A stretch of 64,000 bases of DNA, from assembly GCF_011386835.1 (NCBI RefSeq), contig NC_088796.1:68151468-68215467 (forward strand). The letters are read 5' to 3'. The DNA comes from Chrysemys picta bellii. Taxonomy: Eukaryota; Chordata; Testudines; Emydidae. The first letter of the stretch is position 1; each line of letters starts with the position of its first letter. The position numbers and the translations under genes were made by a program. The notes below the pieces were generated by a model. The model saw only the letters and a list, made by a program, of their open reading frames with translations. It searched no databases and was not told the DNA's origin. Shown here one piece after another: positions 9,181 to 21,514 of the stretch.

Positions 9181-10734
9181 TCTTGCATTTCTTGTGCTTA
9201 AGGCCTGCTATAGATGTGTCTGTTTTTGTTTTGTTTTTTGTTTTTGTTTTTGTTTTTTCCCTCTAAATACAACATATCTGGAGGACACAATCAACTTTTT
9301 CAGTCTCAATTCTAAAAACCCTGTTAAAAATAATTAATTACTTTTTAATCTCTTCCCCTTGTTGCAGTTACTGCTGTATCTCTTAACCTGTTAATCCCAG
9401 GCATGCAACACTGGCCTTTAAAAATGAATGGAAAAGATCCTAAATTAAGGTTATGATAACCACTAAAATGGGGAAGACAGAGTTTGTTGTCATCTTTAGA
9501 ACACTCACGTGTGAGGCTACAAATGATAGTGCAATTCAGATTTTTTCCTTACCTAAAATAAATTGGGGATATTCTATATCCAATAAGCACAACTAAGAAA
9601 ATTCATGTTTTCGCTAATTAATTGTGAGCATAAGCCCTAAACCTGAAATGACCTAGGACTAGTTCTTAAACATATATAAAAAATTCTTTTGTCATTAGTT
9701 TCAAGACTTTGTGCTTTTAATCATGTTCTCATGTAACCACCAGGGTTGTACAGGCCAGAAGTAAATTTGGTCCTAGAATGAATGATTTATTTTTTTACTG
9801 AGTAGTACAGCTGAGGGACATGACTGCAGCTACACCATTTTTTACTGAGCGAGAGGTACGTGAGTCAGTGTTCTTTTTAACAGGTTAAGGAAGTCTTTAA
9901 AAAAAAATCAGTGTTTTAGCAACAAGAAGCAGTTTTCCAGTTTGAGGCTGGCAATTCTTCTTTCATTTGAAAGACCTTTCAAAAGTTTGAGTTAGGTGAT
10001 AATTTTGAATTTGTCAATTAGTTTCAGTGTTAGAGTTTGAGGTAATGCAAGATCTGCGTCATGTCTAATATTAATGGTATACTTAGATAGCTACTTTTGT
10101 GTTTTATGCATTTACTTTAGTGACTTAATTAAAAAGTAAAGCTTGGAAACATCCTGCCCAGGAGAGAAGAGCTATCCTAGCCAGAAGACAGAAGAATTTT
10201 AGCCCAATCCAGCAAAGTCCCACTCCTCCCACTGCTCCTGTCTCCCCCAGCCCCATGTCCTCCAGCAGGACAGGAAACCTTCTCCCAAACAAGACATTCT
10301 CTCTGGACAGGAGAGATGAAGTCTCAAAGTGCATTGATTTAAGGAAATTCTCTTCTTCTACCTAGAAGATTTGGGGTGGGTGGAATTAGATCTACTTTGC
10401 TAACTCCGCCATGAACTTCTGATGAAGGTGTGTGCCGACCAGCTGACCCCTGAAGATTTAGTATGTGGGGAGCAGACCATGATCAGAATGCACTGAAGAA
10501 CCTTGAATTGATGCACATCTCCCTGGGGAAATTTTCTACCTTCTGGAGGCCTCTACTAGAGTTTGCACCAGTGGAGAGAATCTGTATATCTGGCATATCA
10601 GGGCATTTCACGGTCATGCTAGAAACAGGATAGTGATTATATAGGCAGTGTCTCAGACATATTAGTTGATGTGCTGGATACAGAATAATGGCTATATGTT
10701 GTAACTGGTTAGTCAGTTGTGTTTGTAGATACTG
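9181..10734. other. No gene recognised
   Basis: AT-rich unique-looking DNA. The only notable feature is a GTTTT-type simple repeat at about 9,217-9,257. The minus-strand frame at 10,125-10,334 has no domain. Confidence 0.6.
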
Positions 10735-10873
10735 AGCTAAATTCTGCTCTGTTACACAAGTGCAGGTCCTCAGTAGAGCCAATGGTGAGGTTTATTTATT
10801 CGTGACAGTGAAGTGTCTTCCTCTGCTTTAAGTAAATAGGAGTTGCATTGGTGTAACAGAGCAAATTTTGGAC
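10735..10873. repeat. Small fold-back repeat, old MITE-like
   Basis: AAATTCTGCTCTGTTACACA near 10,740 is mirrored by TGTAACAGAGCAAATTTTGG near 10,850 in inverted orientation, with about 90 bp between the arms. This resembles degenerate palindromic repeats common in turtles. No target duplication is visible. Confidence 0.45.
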
Positions 10874-13800
10874 CATGGTATTTAAGAGCTCCAAAAATAT
10901 ACTGGCATCCTTGAACATGCAGCTGATGAAATCTCAAAGATACCTTTTCCTTCCCTACTTGAATTGATGAAAGATCTCTCCTCAAAAAAGGCAGAGGTTC
11001 TAGTACCTGAGACATTCTTTCAGTTACTTCATGCTGTGGGGAAAAGACTAGCTCCTAAAATGACCAAAAGTAAATATAAAGGTATAAAAAATTGTTGCAA
11101 TGTGGCCTTTCAAGCTGTTAGGTATACTAATGGGTCACATATGACTACAAAGACTATTTTCAAAATAGTCTATTTTGTGGGAGGGGAGGGTTGCATTTAT
11201 TTATGTCAACATGAGGCTGGTTTTTCACCTCCAGCGGTGGTGGCTCAAACTTCTCTCAACTTCTACTGCTCATTTATTGAAGGCAAGGAATCTCAAATCC
11301 AGGGCAGTGACAGCATCTTGCACTTCTTTGATTTTTACAACTCAACACTTCAGCATTTTTTCTCCTGAACTTTAAAATGATTATTTTTAATGGCATTGAA
11401 CTGAGAACTTTTAACAGACTTAATTTGGGGGAACAGAAGAGGATGTCAAAATTCCTGCTGGCAAAGGAGTTCCATGCCAATTGTAAACATTGATAATTCT
11501 GTCTCCTTTACTTACATTTAATCATTGATATGTTATTTTTATGACAAATTAAAAATCTTGTCAAAAGAAAAATAAAATTAGGGAATCAGTTAAAGGATCT
11601 TGCAAAATGTTTCCCCTTCGTGAATTATGTAATTATTATTTATATTGTCTATACAGTAAAGAATTATTCAAGGAGACATTCTGTAATAAATTGCTGAAGA
11701 TATCTTCACTTCAGGGGGGATGGAGACAGAAAATGAAATATTACTTCCCCCCCCCAGCTTTTTGTTCATTCTTTTAATTTCAAAAAATGCAAAGAACATT
11801 AGTACCTTTGCAGTGAAAGTTTAAAGATGAAGATGAGATTTCAGAAACATCTGGCAATTCATTTTGGTGCATTAAAAAATAAATGGGTTTAGAAATTGGT
11901 GCTACATAGTGAGAAGTTAAAATGTAAGACTTCCGTGTTTATTTAAATATACATTTATTTTAAATGGGCATAGATAGTATTTTCATTAACAAAAGATCTG
12001 AGAATTCAAAATGCAAACTTTTAAGTTTAATGGCATGGAAGCTGATTTTTCACCAATCAAGATGTATCTAAGGATTACAATAGGAATTATCCAAATATTC
12101 ATCCCCATTCTGTTCCATTTATTGATGCTATAACGTTTTATTGATTTAAGTAGCAAATTAGTTTGCAATCTTGCTTAATCTCGAAGAAAAAAGGCCATTG
12201 CTTTTCATATGGCCGCTGTATATAACAACTTGAAAATGTTAAACTGACCATCAACAAAACTAGTAAGATGCCTTGAGTGGTAGTAGGCTTATCTGTATAT
12301 TCAAAGATTATATTGATTTTTTGGGAAATGTAAATGCACTCCTGGTTGTGGATCATACTCTCCAATGTGCAGGATTTCAGGAGAGCATTGATTCAATCTA
12401 AAAGTTTTATACAACTTCTACAAGCCTATTTTGTATATCATATTATGTACTGCTAGCTATTCTTTCCTGGCAGAGAGAGAGAGGAATTCATACAAAGTCT
12501 GAGTCTCATATCTTCTCATCTTATAATTTTCTGTGACCGGTCAGATTGTCCCTTCAATCCAAATCTTTTTATAAGGAAACAAAATCCTAATCTCAAACAA
12601 TTATTCTAACATGTAAACTGGTTACCGTTCTTTAGGTCTCTTTTTATTGTTTTCCTCCATTTTTAAAATGGCGGTTGGTATCGTCAATAGTCCCACTGCT
12701 GGAAACTAAACAGTCCAGGGATGTCTCCATAGCAGCAACATTTCATCTATTTCTGAATAGGAGAAAAATCTGCCAACAGCAATCTCCCATCAATATCAAT
12801 ACTGAGATTCTTGCCATTTATTTACCAAGTATATGGGAGAGTTAGACAGCCAGATCTGTACAAGCATCTGAACCGCTAAGCAGATTAAAAGTGACTACAG
12901 CCAGACCAATATGCACCGGAGATTGAGATAACCTATAGGAGCTCTAACGCAGTATGTGAATCCCACGGCAAGCATCCAATAGCACCCATAATGTGCTTAA
13001 TGTTTATTCCAAACAGAAAGAAAAGATGGCCCCTGTTCTGAAGAGCTGACAGGCAGCAAGTGCAGAGAAATGGTGATTGACAACATCATGCCTGATATAA
13101 GGTGATGTAAACACAAACATATTTTTGTAGAAATAGAACAGGCAATCTATTCTCAATTACCCCTGAAACTTGTCATTAATAGTCAGCTTCCAGTAGGCTT
13201 TGATTCAAGCTGTTCCCAACCAGAATGCTGAAAAAACTATTTCCCTTAATTCCTTCATACTACAAATCTGTGCAGAATCAAGAACCTCAAGGTTGCACTA
13301 ATCCCTAATGGGCCCAATAGTCAACTATCTCTGGAGGAAATCCTGGAGGCCCCCAGTAATGCCTCCACATATACTTTAACTCTCCCATTTTGAAGGAGAA
13401 ATTATAATGCTAAAGCACAAAGTAAACCATCTTACATTAAACCACTGAGATTATCAGTGCTCCAAAACATCCAGCTATTAATGAGTGACAAAATCAGATG
13501 GACATATCAAAGATGAACCAATATTTCAGTAGCAAATATCATTCTCAGGACTTTAAATCTTAGAGGCAACATCCACTGACTGCTCTCTGACTCTCTTCCC
13601 TAAAGAGAAGAACTTAATCCACAAAGAGCTTCAGAGGTCTTCAGGGCAAGAAGAAAACAACTCCACTGCATTGGCACAGAAGAGATCAGGCAGATCAGAG
13701 CTGGTCTGTGCTAGTCTGACAAACCCCACAACCTGGGCTTCAGACTGTTTAATAGAAACTGAAGAGCCAGGTCAGCCAGTTTGGGGAAAGAAAAGGACAA

Positions 13801-15404
13801 AATTCAAACAACGCAAATAGCAGTGGGCCAGGATGGCAAGACTTGTGAAAATGTCTGCTCAGCTAAATTCAATCAGTGACTATATACTGAAAAAAACCAC
13901 TCCATTTGGGGAATTTAAAGAACAGACAACTTGGAAGGCCAAGATAGCAAAAGGTTCTAGGCTTGTAACTTGAAATTACTTGGCAATTCTTTCATGCTCA
14001 GTTAAATTAGAAGCTGCATGAAAGCACATGCTGACAAACTGCCTACTCCCTGCAAAAATATTATTCCAGCAGGACTGGCTATGCAGCAAAGTGAGATCCT
14101 TCCAAGATGCATTTTGTTAGGCACCATAGGATCAAACATACTGTACATATCAAATATGAATTCATAAAAGATAGAGACTGATCCTGCCCTAAGCAGGTTT
14201 AATGGGCAATGGATTTTAGATATTTTACCTGCATTCACCATTTCACTGCAGAAAATACTGCAGGATATCCTATAGAATGCCACTTCAATCCACCACTAAA
14301 AGGTTTGTGGATAAGATTAAACATTTGTGTTTGCAAATGAAGTCAAACAGTAAAATAGTCACTGCAAAAATCCAAATCCTACTGGACTTCACAATCTTGG
14401 GGTGTAATGAGAAGCTAGGACCTCAATCCTTTATCGATAAATGCTGAGCCATTAGCTGTATATGAACCAAACACTGTATGTCCCCCCAAACTGAAACCCA
14501 CCTAGACATGATGTATGCACTACAAGTGTAATAGGAGGGGATAAATATTGCAGTCTTGAATCAAGCGGTTACATGGGGCATGACCTGGGGCGGGGGGGGG
14601 TAACACTGCATCCCTTACTGGAGACCAAGCTGTGTGGAATGCCTTGACCTCCTGAGCCAATGTCATCACATAACCACAATGCCAGAAGACAACATTGGCT
14701 GGCATCTTAGTGGTCAGAGGTTACACTATGGCTGAACCACAATATCTGGGACAAAACACATCAGTGCTTCAGTTTCTGTAACCAGCACGATTTACAGTCT
14801 CTCTCATTGGACACCAGAGTAATGCTATTCTGGAGCTTCAGTGCATGAATGATGCATGTGTCTTGGTTCTAGACTGTAGAACCTGTATCAGACTTCATTA
14901 GCAGACTGCAAATTAAGGAAAGTGCACTGGAGTCAAGAAGCTACAATTCTCTAGAGCTTTAAGAAGGGAAGATGGACTGGAGCTTTGGCTTCAAGCGGTA
15001 AGGGCATATTGGAGCTTTCAAACTTAGAAATAAAGATCCATCTGTACCTCACTCCAGAAATAATGCTGCATCAGGGCTTCATCATTGCATGGAAGCCTAA
15101 GTATTTGGAGTCAAAGGTACAACAAAGCCTTGCCTACACATTTGTCCTAGGAGGTGAGTGCATCAAAGCCTCTATGCTTAGAAACAAAAGTGTGTGGAAA
15201 TGACAGGCCTTAGAAGATGATGCTGTGTTGAAGCCTCAGAGCCTACAGAGGGGACGCTTTGATATCTGTCCCAAGTATGAACCCAAAGGCCCTTATCTGT
15301 CAATGTCTCAGACTCAGGAGGCAGCATAACTGGATGTACAGAGGCTTGAGAGTTTCAATTCCCTGAAAGTTCTAGAAGACGAGTCACAATACATGACCAA
15401 CTAC
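10874..15404. other. No gene or clear repeat recognised
   Basis: About 4.5 kb of AT-rich sequence. Short C or G runs occur (for example at 11,749-11,756 and 14,590-14,600). The open frames (10,964-11,368, 12,138-12,365, 14,002-14,283) are short and lack recognisable motifs or coding signs. It may be intronic or intergenic. Confidence 0.55.
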
Positions 15405-15417
15405 TCTTTAAACAATA

Positions 15418-16106
15418 AAAACGAAGAGTCTGGTGGCACCTTAAAGACTAACAGATTTATTTGGGTATAAGCTTTCGTGGGTAAAAATTCCCACTCCTTC
15501 AGATGCCTGGAGTGAAAATTACAGATACACTCATAAATATATTGGCACATGAAGAGAAAGGAGTTACCTTACAAGTGGAGAAACAGTGTTGACAAGGCCA
15601 ATTCAGTCAGGGTGGATGTGGTCCACTCCCAATAATTGATGAGGAGGTGTCAATACCAAGAGAGGGAAAATTGCTTTTGTAGTGAGCCAGCCACTCCCAG
15701 TCCCTATTCAAGCCCAAATTGATGGTGTTAAGTTTGCAAATGAATTGTAGTTCTGCAGTTTCTCTTTGAAGTCCAATATTACACCAATATTCCACATGAG
15801 GATGGACTACAAACTGTCAGGAACAGTATCCCTGATGAGGCCACAGCTCAGCTGGTGGCTGAGCTTTGTGACTTTGTCCTCACCGACAACTATTTCAGAA
15901 TTGGCCTCATCATCCACTTGTAAGGTAATTCCCTTCTCTTCATGTGCCAATATATTTATGACTGTATCTGTAATTTTCACTCCATGCATTGAAGAAGTGG
16001 GGGTTTTTACCCACTAAAGCTTATGCCCAAATAAATCTGTTAGTCTTTAAGGTGACACCGGACTCCTCGTTTTTGTGGATACAGACTAACACGGCTATCC
16101 TTCTGA
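15418..16106 (-). mobile_element. Fold-back SINE-like retroposon, 689 bp, carrying a coding-like core
   Basis: On the minus strand it starts with a turtle SINE head (AGAAGGATAGCCGTGTTAGT, then CTGTATCCACAAAAACGAGG). About 160 bp of that arm recur in inverted orientation at the other end: plus 15,419-15,580 pairs with 15,919-16,077, at high identity. A perfect 13-bp target duplication TCTTTAAACAATA (15,405-15,417 and 16,107-16,119) shows single-event retroposition. The core between the arms is not SINE sequence and includes a readable minus-strand frame (see 15,607-15,795). Confidence 0.9.
15607..15795 (-). pseudogene. Coding-like remnant inside the fold-back retroposon, family unknown
   Basis: The minus-strand frame contains EYWCNIGLQRETAELQFICK, LNTINLGLNRDWEWLAHYKS and NFPSLGIDTSS. 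The E..FI.KLNT..GLNRDWEW pattern is faintly like the end of GIY-YIG endonuclease domains in Penelope-like elements, but this is a guess from motif shape. An overlapping frame at 15,807-15,989 adds HGVKITDTVINILAHEEKGI, part of which is encoded in the inverted arm. No intact gene is present. Confidence 0.4.
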
Positions 16107-16119
16107 TCTTTAAACAATA

Positions 16120-16430
16120 GTGAATCAAGATGATTCTGTGCTAGTGCTTCTCATAGGAGGTGTGGTACCAATGTCTTGAAGCTCCAATCAAAGCATTAAA
16201 CTTTCATAAATATCTTTCAGTAAGTGACTCTTTACTGTTGTCTTAATACCTGGAGGGAAAGACTAACTGCTTTACACCTCTGAACAAGGTAAGGCTTCTG
16301 CCTGTTGCTCAGGTCCTGAGTAACACAATGAAGTAGTAATTGAGTATAACCTACTAGTCTCTGTTCAGGGATAGGCCAGAGAAGAGAATCAAAGTACCAA
16401 AGGGGGCAGTGGAACTGAAGAAGCTTCCAA
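16120..16430. other. No feature recognised
   Basis: About 310 bp of ordinary AT-rich sequence between the fold-back retroposon and the old inverted-repeat element. Confidence 0.6.
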
Positions 16431-17045
16431 GGGCTAGATTCACAAGGGAGTGTAGATGTTTTTGGAGCCTTGCCACCTAGTGGAATTCACAAGCCCTATT
16501 TAGGTGCCTAGAGTCCCTATACAATGCATAGGGAGCAGTACGTGCCTAAAAAAAACAAACAAAAACAAAACAAAACACACACACAAACCAGATTCAGAGA
16601 AGCTAGTTCATCTAAGCTAGCCAATAAGAAATGCCAAGAACAGTGTGTGGCCAGGGCCGGTGCTACCATTAAGGCAAACTAGGCGGTTACCTAGGGCACC
16701 AAGCTTTGGGGCGCCAAAAAGCGGTGCCCCCAATTTTTTTTTTTTTTTACAGCGTTCCTGGGCTGGGCTGCCGGCGTCTCAGACTCCCTCTCCCAGTGCA
16801 GCGGCCGCAATGCAATTACTGTCATTGCCGGTGGGAACGCCGGCGGCTGGGCAGAGCTCCGCTTAGCACACGTGGCACGAGCCCGGCAACGAGCGCGGCA
16901 GCAGGGCTTTGGGAGGAAACGGGCGGCTGCCTTCTGGCTCAGCCTCCAATGTCAGCCCCAGCGGGGAGCACGGAGAACAAAAGAGCCTCGGGCGGCAGTC
17001 CGGTGGAGGAAGAAAGAGGATCCCGACGCCCATGCATTGGGCAAG

Positions 17046-18197
17046 GTAAGCACTTCCCCACAGCTCGGCCTCGGGTGCCTGTGCTCCTGCTCCCCTTGGT
17101 CCATGGTTGGTCCGTGCTCCTGCTCCCCTGTGCGTGGGCGGCTGGAGAGGACGGCAGCCTGCAGAGCTGAGCTGCCCCAGTGCCCCCCTCTCCCTGCCCC
17201 AGCTTCTGTCATGCGCGGTATCTGGGTTTTAAGCCCTGCTGCTGTGTTATGCTTGCAACAGGCAGACCTAAGCCTGTGAGTGACCCCCATAGCAGCTGCC
17301 TGAAGAAGTGCTTGGGGGAATCACGCAGAAGGAGTGTGAATTTGTTTGAGTTCTCTCCTCATGGAGGCTGCACTTCACTTGGTGCAGGACTGCAGTCTCA
17401 GCAGGACTCTAGGTCTAGCACCTCGCCTCGGTTTGTAGACTTGTAGTGCACCCCTGTCACCGGGCTCAGTCTGGCACCGCTACCCCTCACCAGTGCCCAA
17501 GAAGCAGTCAAAAAAGTTGGATGGACTGGTTAGGTTAGGTTAGTTGTCATGCTGTTGCTTGGCCAGTGTAGAGACCACTGAATGCATAATATTCCTCTAT
17601 GATGTTCTATCCTGAGCAAAATGGTATGTTATGAGGTAGTGCCTGTGAGGGACAGGTGTCTGTTTATGTCATCCAGACATCATGTCTTAGGTCTTCTGGG
17701 GAGGGGAGGGGGTCCATCCTGCTTTCATTGGATCAAAGTCAAAGATTATTCTCACAGGGAAGTTAGTAGGCATTTAGAGCAGATGAGCATACCACAGAGA
17801 GCACTTGGCAACCATTTGAGAGTGTGTGACCTATTTAGTTAGAAAATGGAACTTTTCATTCAAATTGGGTTTGTACCATTTGATGTTTTTAATCATTTGG
17901 AGGTACATGGCTGGTTGGACAGAATGGGTTCTGCAACACTCCCAGTCAGATTTTGATATGAAAGACTGAAGGAAGGAAGTATACGTGACTAAAAAGGGTA
18001 TATTTCTGATTACAATCAACATCGCTTCATTTTAAGGGAAAGTCATCTTGATCTCTTAATCAATATTTACATCAAACAGTTGATGACATTCAAATAGTGA
18101 CTTATAGTAAGTGACATGTATTCTCTATCCTTTACTTTTAATAGTGAACAAGAAAAAGAACTGATAGGAATAAAATTTCATTTTTTTTCGTTTTCAG
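17046..18197 (+). other. Predicted intron in the hAT 5' leader
   Basis: The donor is AAG|GTAAGC at 17,045/17,046. The acceptor is a T-rich tract ending TTTTCAG at 18,197, with the transposase ATG 14 bp downstream at 18,211. This gives a leader exon in the GC-rich region before 17,045 and a coding exon from 18,198. It is inferred from splice consensus only. A GGTTA triplet repeat at 17,528-17,543 inside the intron is too short to be telomeric. Confidence 0.5.
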
Positions 18198-18210
18198 TTG
18201 ATGCAGCCTC

Positions 18211-21200
18211 ATGGCAGATAAAAAAAAATTGTCTGGGGCACAATTTCGTAAACGGAAGGTTGATAAGCAAAAAGAAGAAAGCAAGCAAGAAGGTTCGTTT
18301 CTGAAATATCTCCATCCACTGGCCAGAGATGAAGGTAGTTCAATGCCAAAGGCTCAAGCAGAGATGGAGGTGGGGATGAGAGTTTCACAAGTTGAAGAAG
18401 AGTTTGAAGAACATAATCTGAATATTGAAGACGAATCCAATGAGACACGCGAGGATCAAAACTTGGAAGACCGTGAAAGCGAAAATGTCACTCGTTTGAA
18501 TTTGAGCTTTAGTGATCCTGGTACTTGGGCCAAATGTGATGATGAAGTCCGACAAATTCTGGTGGAACATGGGCCGGAACAAGTTCAGCAGTTCGATTTT
18601 CCCAAAGATAGTAAGCAAAGAAAATTCTTGACAATTCATTACAAATGTAGACTTGTTAATAGAGAAGAAATGCACCGTCAGTGGCTGCAGTATTCCACAT
18701 CAAGTGATTCTATCTTTTGCTTCTGCTGCAAGTTGTTTGGCAGTAGTACTATTGGCACATCATCTCTTTCTGAAAAAGTCTCAAGGGATTGGAAAAACAT
18801 GTCTGCAATTCTTTCACGGCACGAGAAAAGGAGTGAACATTTGACGAATGTTCAAACATGGAAAGAACTTGAACTGCGATTGAAATACAAGAGAACAATT
18901 GATGAAGAACATTTGCGCTTGATTAAGCAAGAAGAAAAGTATTGGCAGCAAATACTAAAACGTCTGATTGCTTTGGTCAGAGTTCTTGGTGTGCAAAACC
19001 TGGCCTTTCGGGGAACACATGAAAAACTGCACACTTCTGGTAATGGGAACGTCTCAAATTTGTCGAATATCTAGCTTTGTTTGACCTGCTTATGGATGAG
19101 CATCTTCGCAGGATTAAGGACCAGGAGATGCATGTACATTACCTAGGTAAAGACATACAGAATGAGCTTATTCAGCTTCTATCCAATGCCATCAAACAAA
19201 AAATCCTAGCATCTGCTCGTGCTGCAAAATACTTTTCAATCATTCTAGATTGTACACCAGATGCAGGCCACATTGAACAAATGACCATGATCATTCGGTT
19301 TGTGGATAGGCCTACTTCAGAGACCGAGAATGAAACTGAATCAGTATGCATAAAGGAACACTTCTTGGGGTTTGTGTCGCTTATGGAGACAACTGGAGCT
19401 GGTATGACAGAAACTATTCTTCACCAGTTAGAAGAGATGTCACTGCCTATAGAAAACTTGTGTGGTCAAGGCTACAACAACGGGAGCAATATGAAAGGGA
19501 AAGAAAATGGTGTCCAGCGAAAAGTTTGATATTAATCCATGAGCCTTTTTCGTTCCTTGCAGTGCACATTCATTGAATTTGGTTGTTAATAATGCTGCAA
19601 AGTGTTGCTTGGACGCAATCGCCTTCTTTGATTTAGTTCAACGTGTGTATATGTATTTCTCAGCTTCTACACATCGCTGGGAAGTTCTAACACGCCACAT
19701 AGCTAATCTCACAGTTAAACCACTGAGTGAAACAAAATGGGAAAGTCGAATCGATGCCTTGAAACCTCTTCGATATCAGCTTGGTGACATCTATGATGCT
19801 CTGATAGACATCTATGAAGACACTACTCTAACAGGATCATCTGGCAATACGTCACGAGTTGATGCAAAGGCTCTTACAAAAGTCATTTCTAGTTTCAGGT
19901 TTCTTGTTTCTCTTGTTTTGTGGTATGACATTGTTTGAGATCAACATGACTAGCAAACAACTTCAGGCAAAAGAATTCGACATATGTGATGCCATTTATC
20001 AACTTGGAGAAACCAAGAAGTTTCTTGTGGGCCGCAGAAGTGACGCAGCTTTTGAGAAAACATTGGTAGATGCAGGTGAACTTGCGGAGGGGTTGGATGT
20101 ACCAGTACTTTTTGAACCAGATCCAATCTATATTAGAAAGAAGAGGAAGCAGTTCACATATGAAGCAGATGACGAACCTATTTATAATCCGAAAGAAAAA
20201 TTCAAAGTGAACTTGTACTTTGCAGTCATTGGCACAGCAATACATTCGGTTGAAGACAGATTCACATTGATGCAGCAAATTAGTTCAGTATTTGGCTTCA
20301 TATATGATGTTTACAGTTTGCAAAATAAAACACCAAAGCAAATTATGGAACATTGCTTGAATCTGGAGCAAGCTTTGCAACATGGTGAATCTGAAGATAC
20401 TGATGCCTTTGACTTGTGCAGTGAATTGCAAGCTATTGCAAGACCAGTCCTCAGGAGTTCATCACCGCAAGATGTATTGAACTTCATATGGGAAAATAAG
20501 CTGACAGATAGTGTCCCTGTGATGGTCCACGCCCCCAAGGTTACAAGCGGCGTGGACTATCTGCCACTGTCTGTAAAATAGCCCTTCAGTCCAGGGCAGT
20601 GTGGCCTAGCGGCCAGAGTCTATGATGTCCGCTTTACCTCAAGGAGACATGGCCTGACGGCGGGAGTCTATAACACGGCCTTTGGCTACAGGGCAGTGGG
20701 GCCTACTGGCCGGAGTCCAAGAAGCAACCCTCGGGTGGAGGGTAGCATGGCCTAGCGGCCAGAGTCTTTATCATTGGGGTGCAACAGCCCCAGTAGGGGG
20801 GCCCTGACCCAGGGCCCTAACAGTAGCGTAGAGGTTTGCCACCAACTCAGCAGGGGGATCTGACCGAAACATGCTGAGTTTCCCCGGGGGCGGGGGGGAA
20901 GGTACCACTCTGTCACCCTCCCGGGGTCACTTCCTACCAGGCTCTCCATTGGGGTCTCCCAGGAGTCATTGGGTCCTTGGTACTCGGCAGATTCAGTCAT
21001 CTCCTGGGTCTCCTTCAATCGCCAGGGTGCAGGCGAGCCATGGACGGCGTCTCTTCCCTGTGCAGTCAGCGGCTGTGGCTAGTCCACCGCAGGCACTCCC
21101 CCAGCAGGTCCTTCTCCTACAAGCTCCAGCCCAGAATGAGCTAGTCTCCCTCCCTTTATACTCCTGTAGCACTTGGAGCATGCCCAGTCTGCCCGGGGAG

Positions 21201-21514
21201 GCGGGACTTCTGCTGCCAGTCCCTGGGGCTTAACTCCTTCCGGGTTAAGGCAGGGTAGTCTGGCCCCGCCACAGTCCCTAACACAGTTATTGCTCTTCGC
21301 ATCCTCTTGACTCTCCCAGTTTCTGTGGCCAGTGGTGAGCGAAGCTTCTCAAAGCTCAAGTTGATAAAAACATACATGCGAACATCAGTGTTGCAACAAA
21401 GACTTGTGGGGTTATCTATCTTGTCAATAGGAACATGACATTGCTCACAGCATTGACTTGGAGGAACTTGTTTCTAAATTTGCTAAACTTAAAGCACGGA
21501 AACATAAATTCTAA
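18211..21514 (+). pseudogene. hAT transposase (ZMYM1-like, TTF-type zinc finger) pseudogene
   Basis: The start is the ATG at 18,211 just after a predicted acceptor. The N-terminus is charged (MADKKKLSGAQFRKRKVDKQ). A TTF-type zinc finger follows, with FCFCCKLFG at residues 169-176, then a DUF4371-like region (DCTPDAGHIEQMTMIIRFV), the hAT catalytic-core motif GQGYNNGSNMKGKENGVQ near 19,470, and after the LTR the C-terminal dimerisation motif SVASGERSFSKLKLIKTYMR (about 21,322-21,380). Such enzymes bind the terminal repeats and cut out the element. Lesions: frameshift near 19,050; frameshift near 19,525 followed by an in-frame TGA near 19,540; frameshift near 19,930; 756-bp LTR between codons for VP and NTVIALR; frameshift near 21,430. 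The family frame would end at TAA 21,512-21,514. Overall order and length match intact relatives, so the gene decayed after insertion. Confidence 0.93.
20518..21273 (-). mobile_element. Solo LTR, 756 bp, inserted antisense into the hAT transposase
   Basis: On the minus strand it begins TGTGGCGGGGCC and ends GACCATCACA, with the 5-bp target duplication GGGAC (plus-strand GTCCC at 20,513-20,517 and 21,274-21,278). A TATA box (TATAAA, plus-strand TTTATA at 21,155-21,160) lies about 113 bp inside the 5' end, as in LTR U3 regions. The 3' half contains diverged units of the GGCCGCTAGGCCA/CAGAGTC type. No internal retroviral or gypsy genes are present. Removing it restores the transposase reading across the junction. 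Confidence 0.92.

Noticed and set aside
10964..11368. 134-codon plus frame
   Set aside because: No domain, and ordinary AT-rich composition. An overlapping frame in another register reads equally well.
17528..17543. GGTTA triplet repeat resembling a telomere repeat
   Set aside because: Only three units, of a pentamer rather than TTAGGG, inside a transposon intron. Most likely chance.
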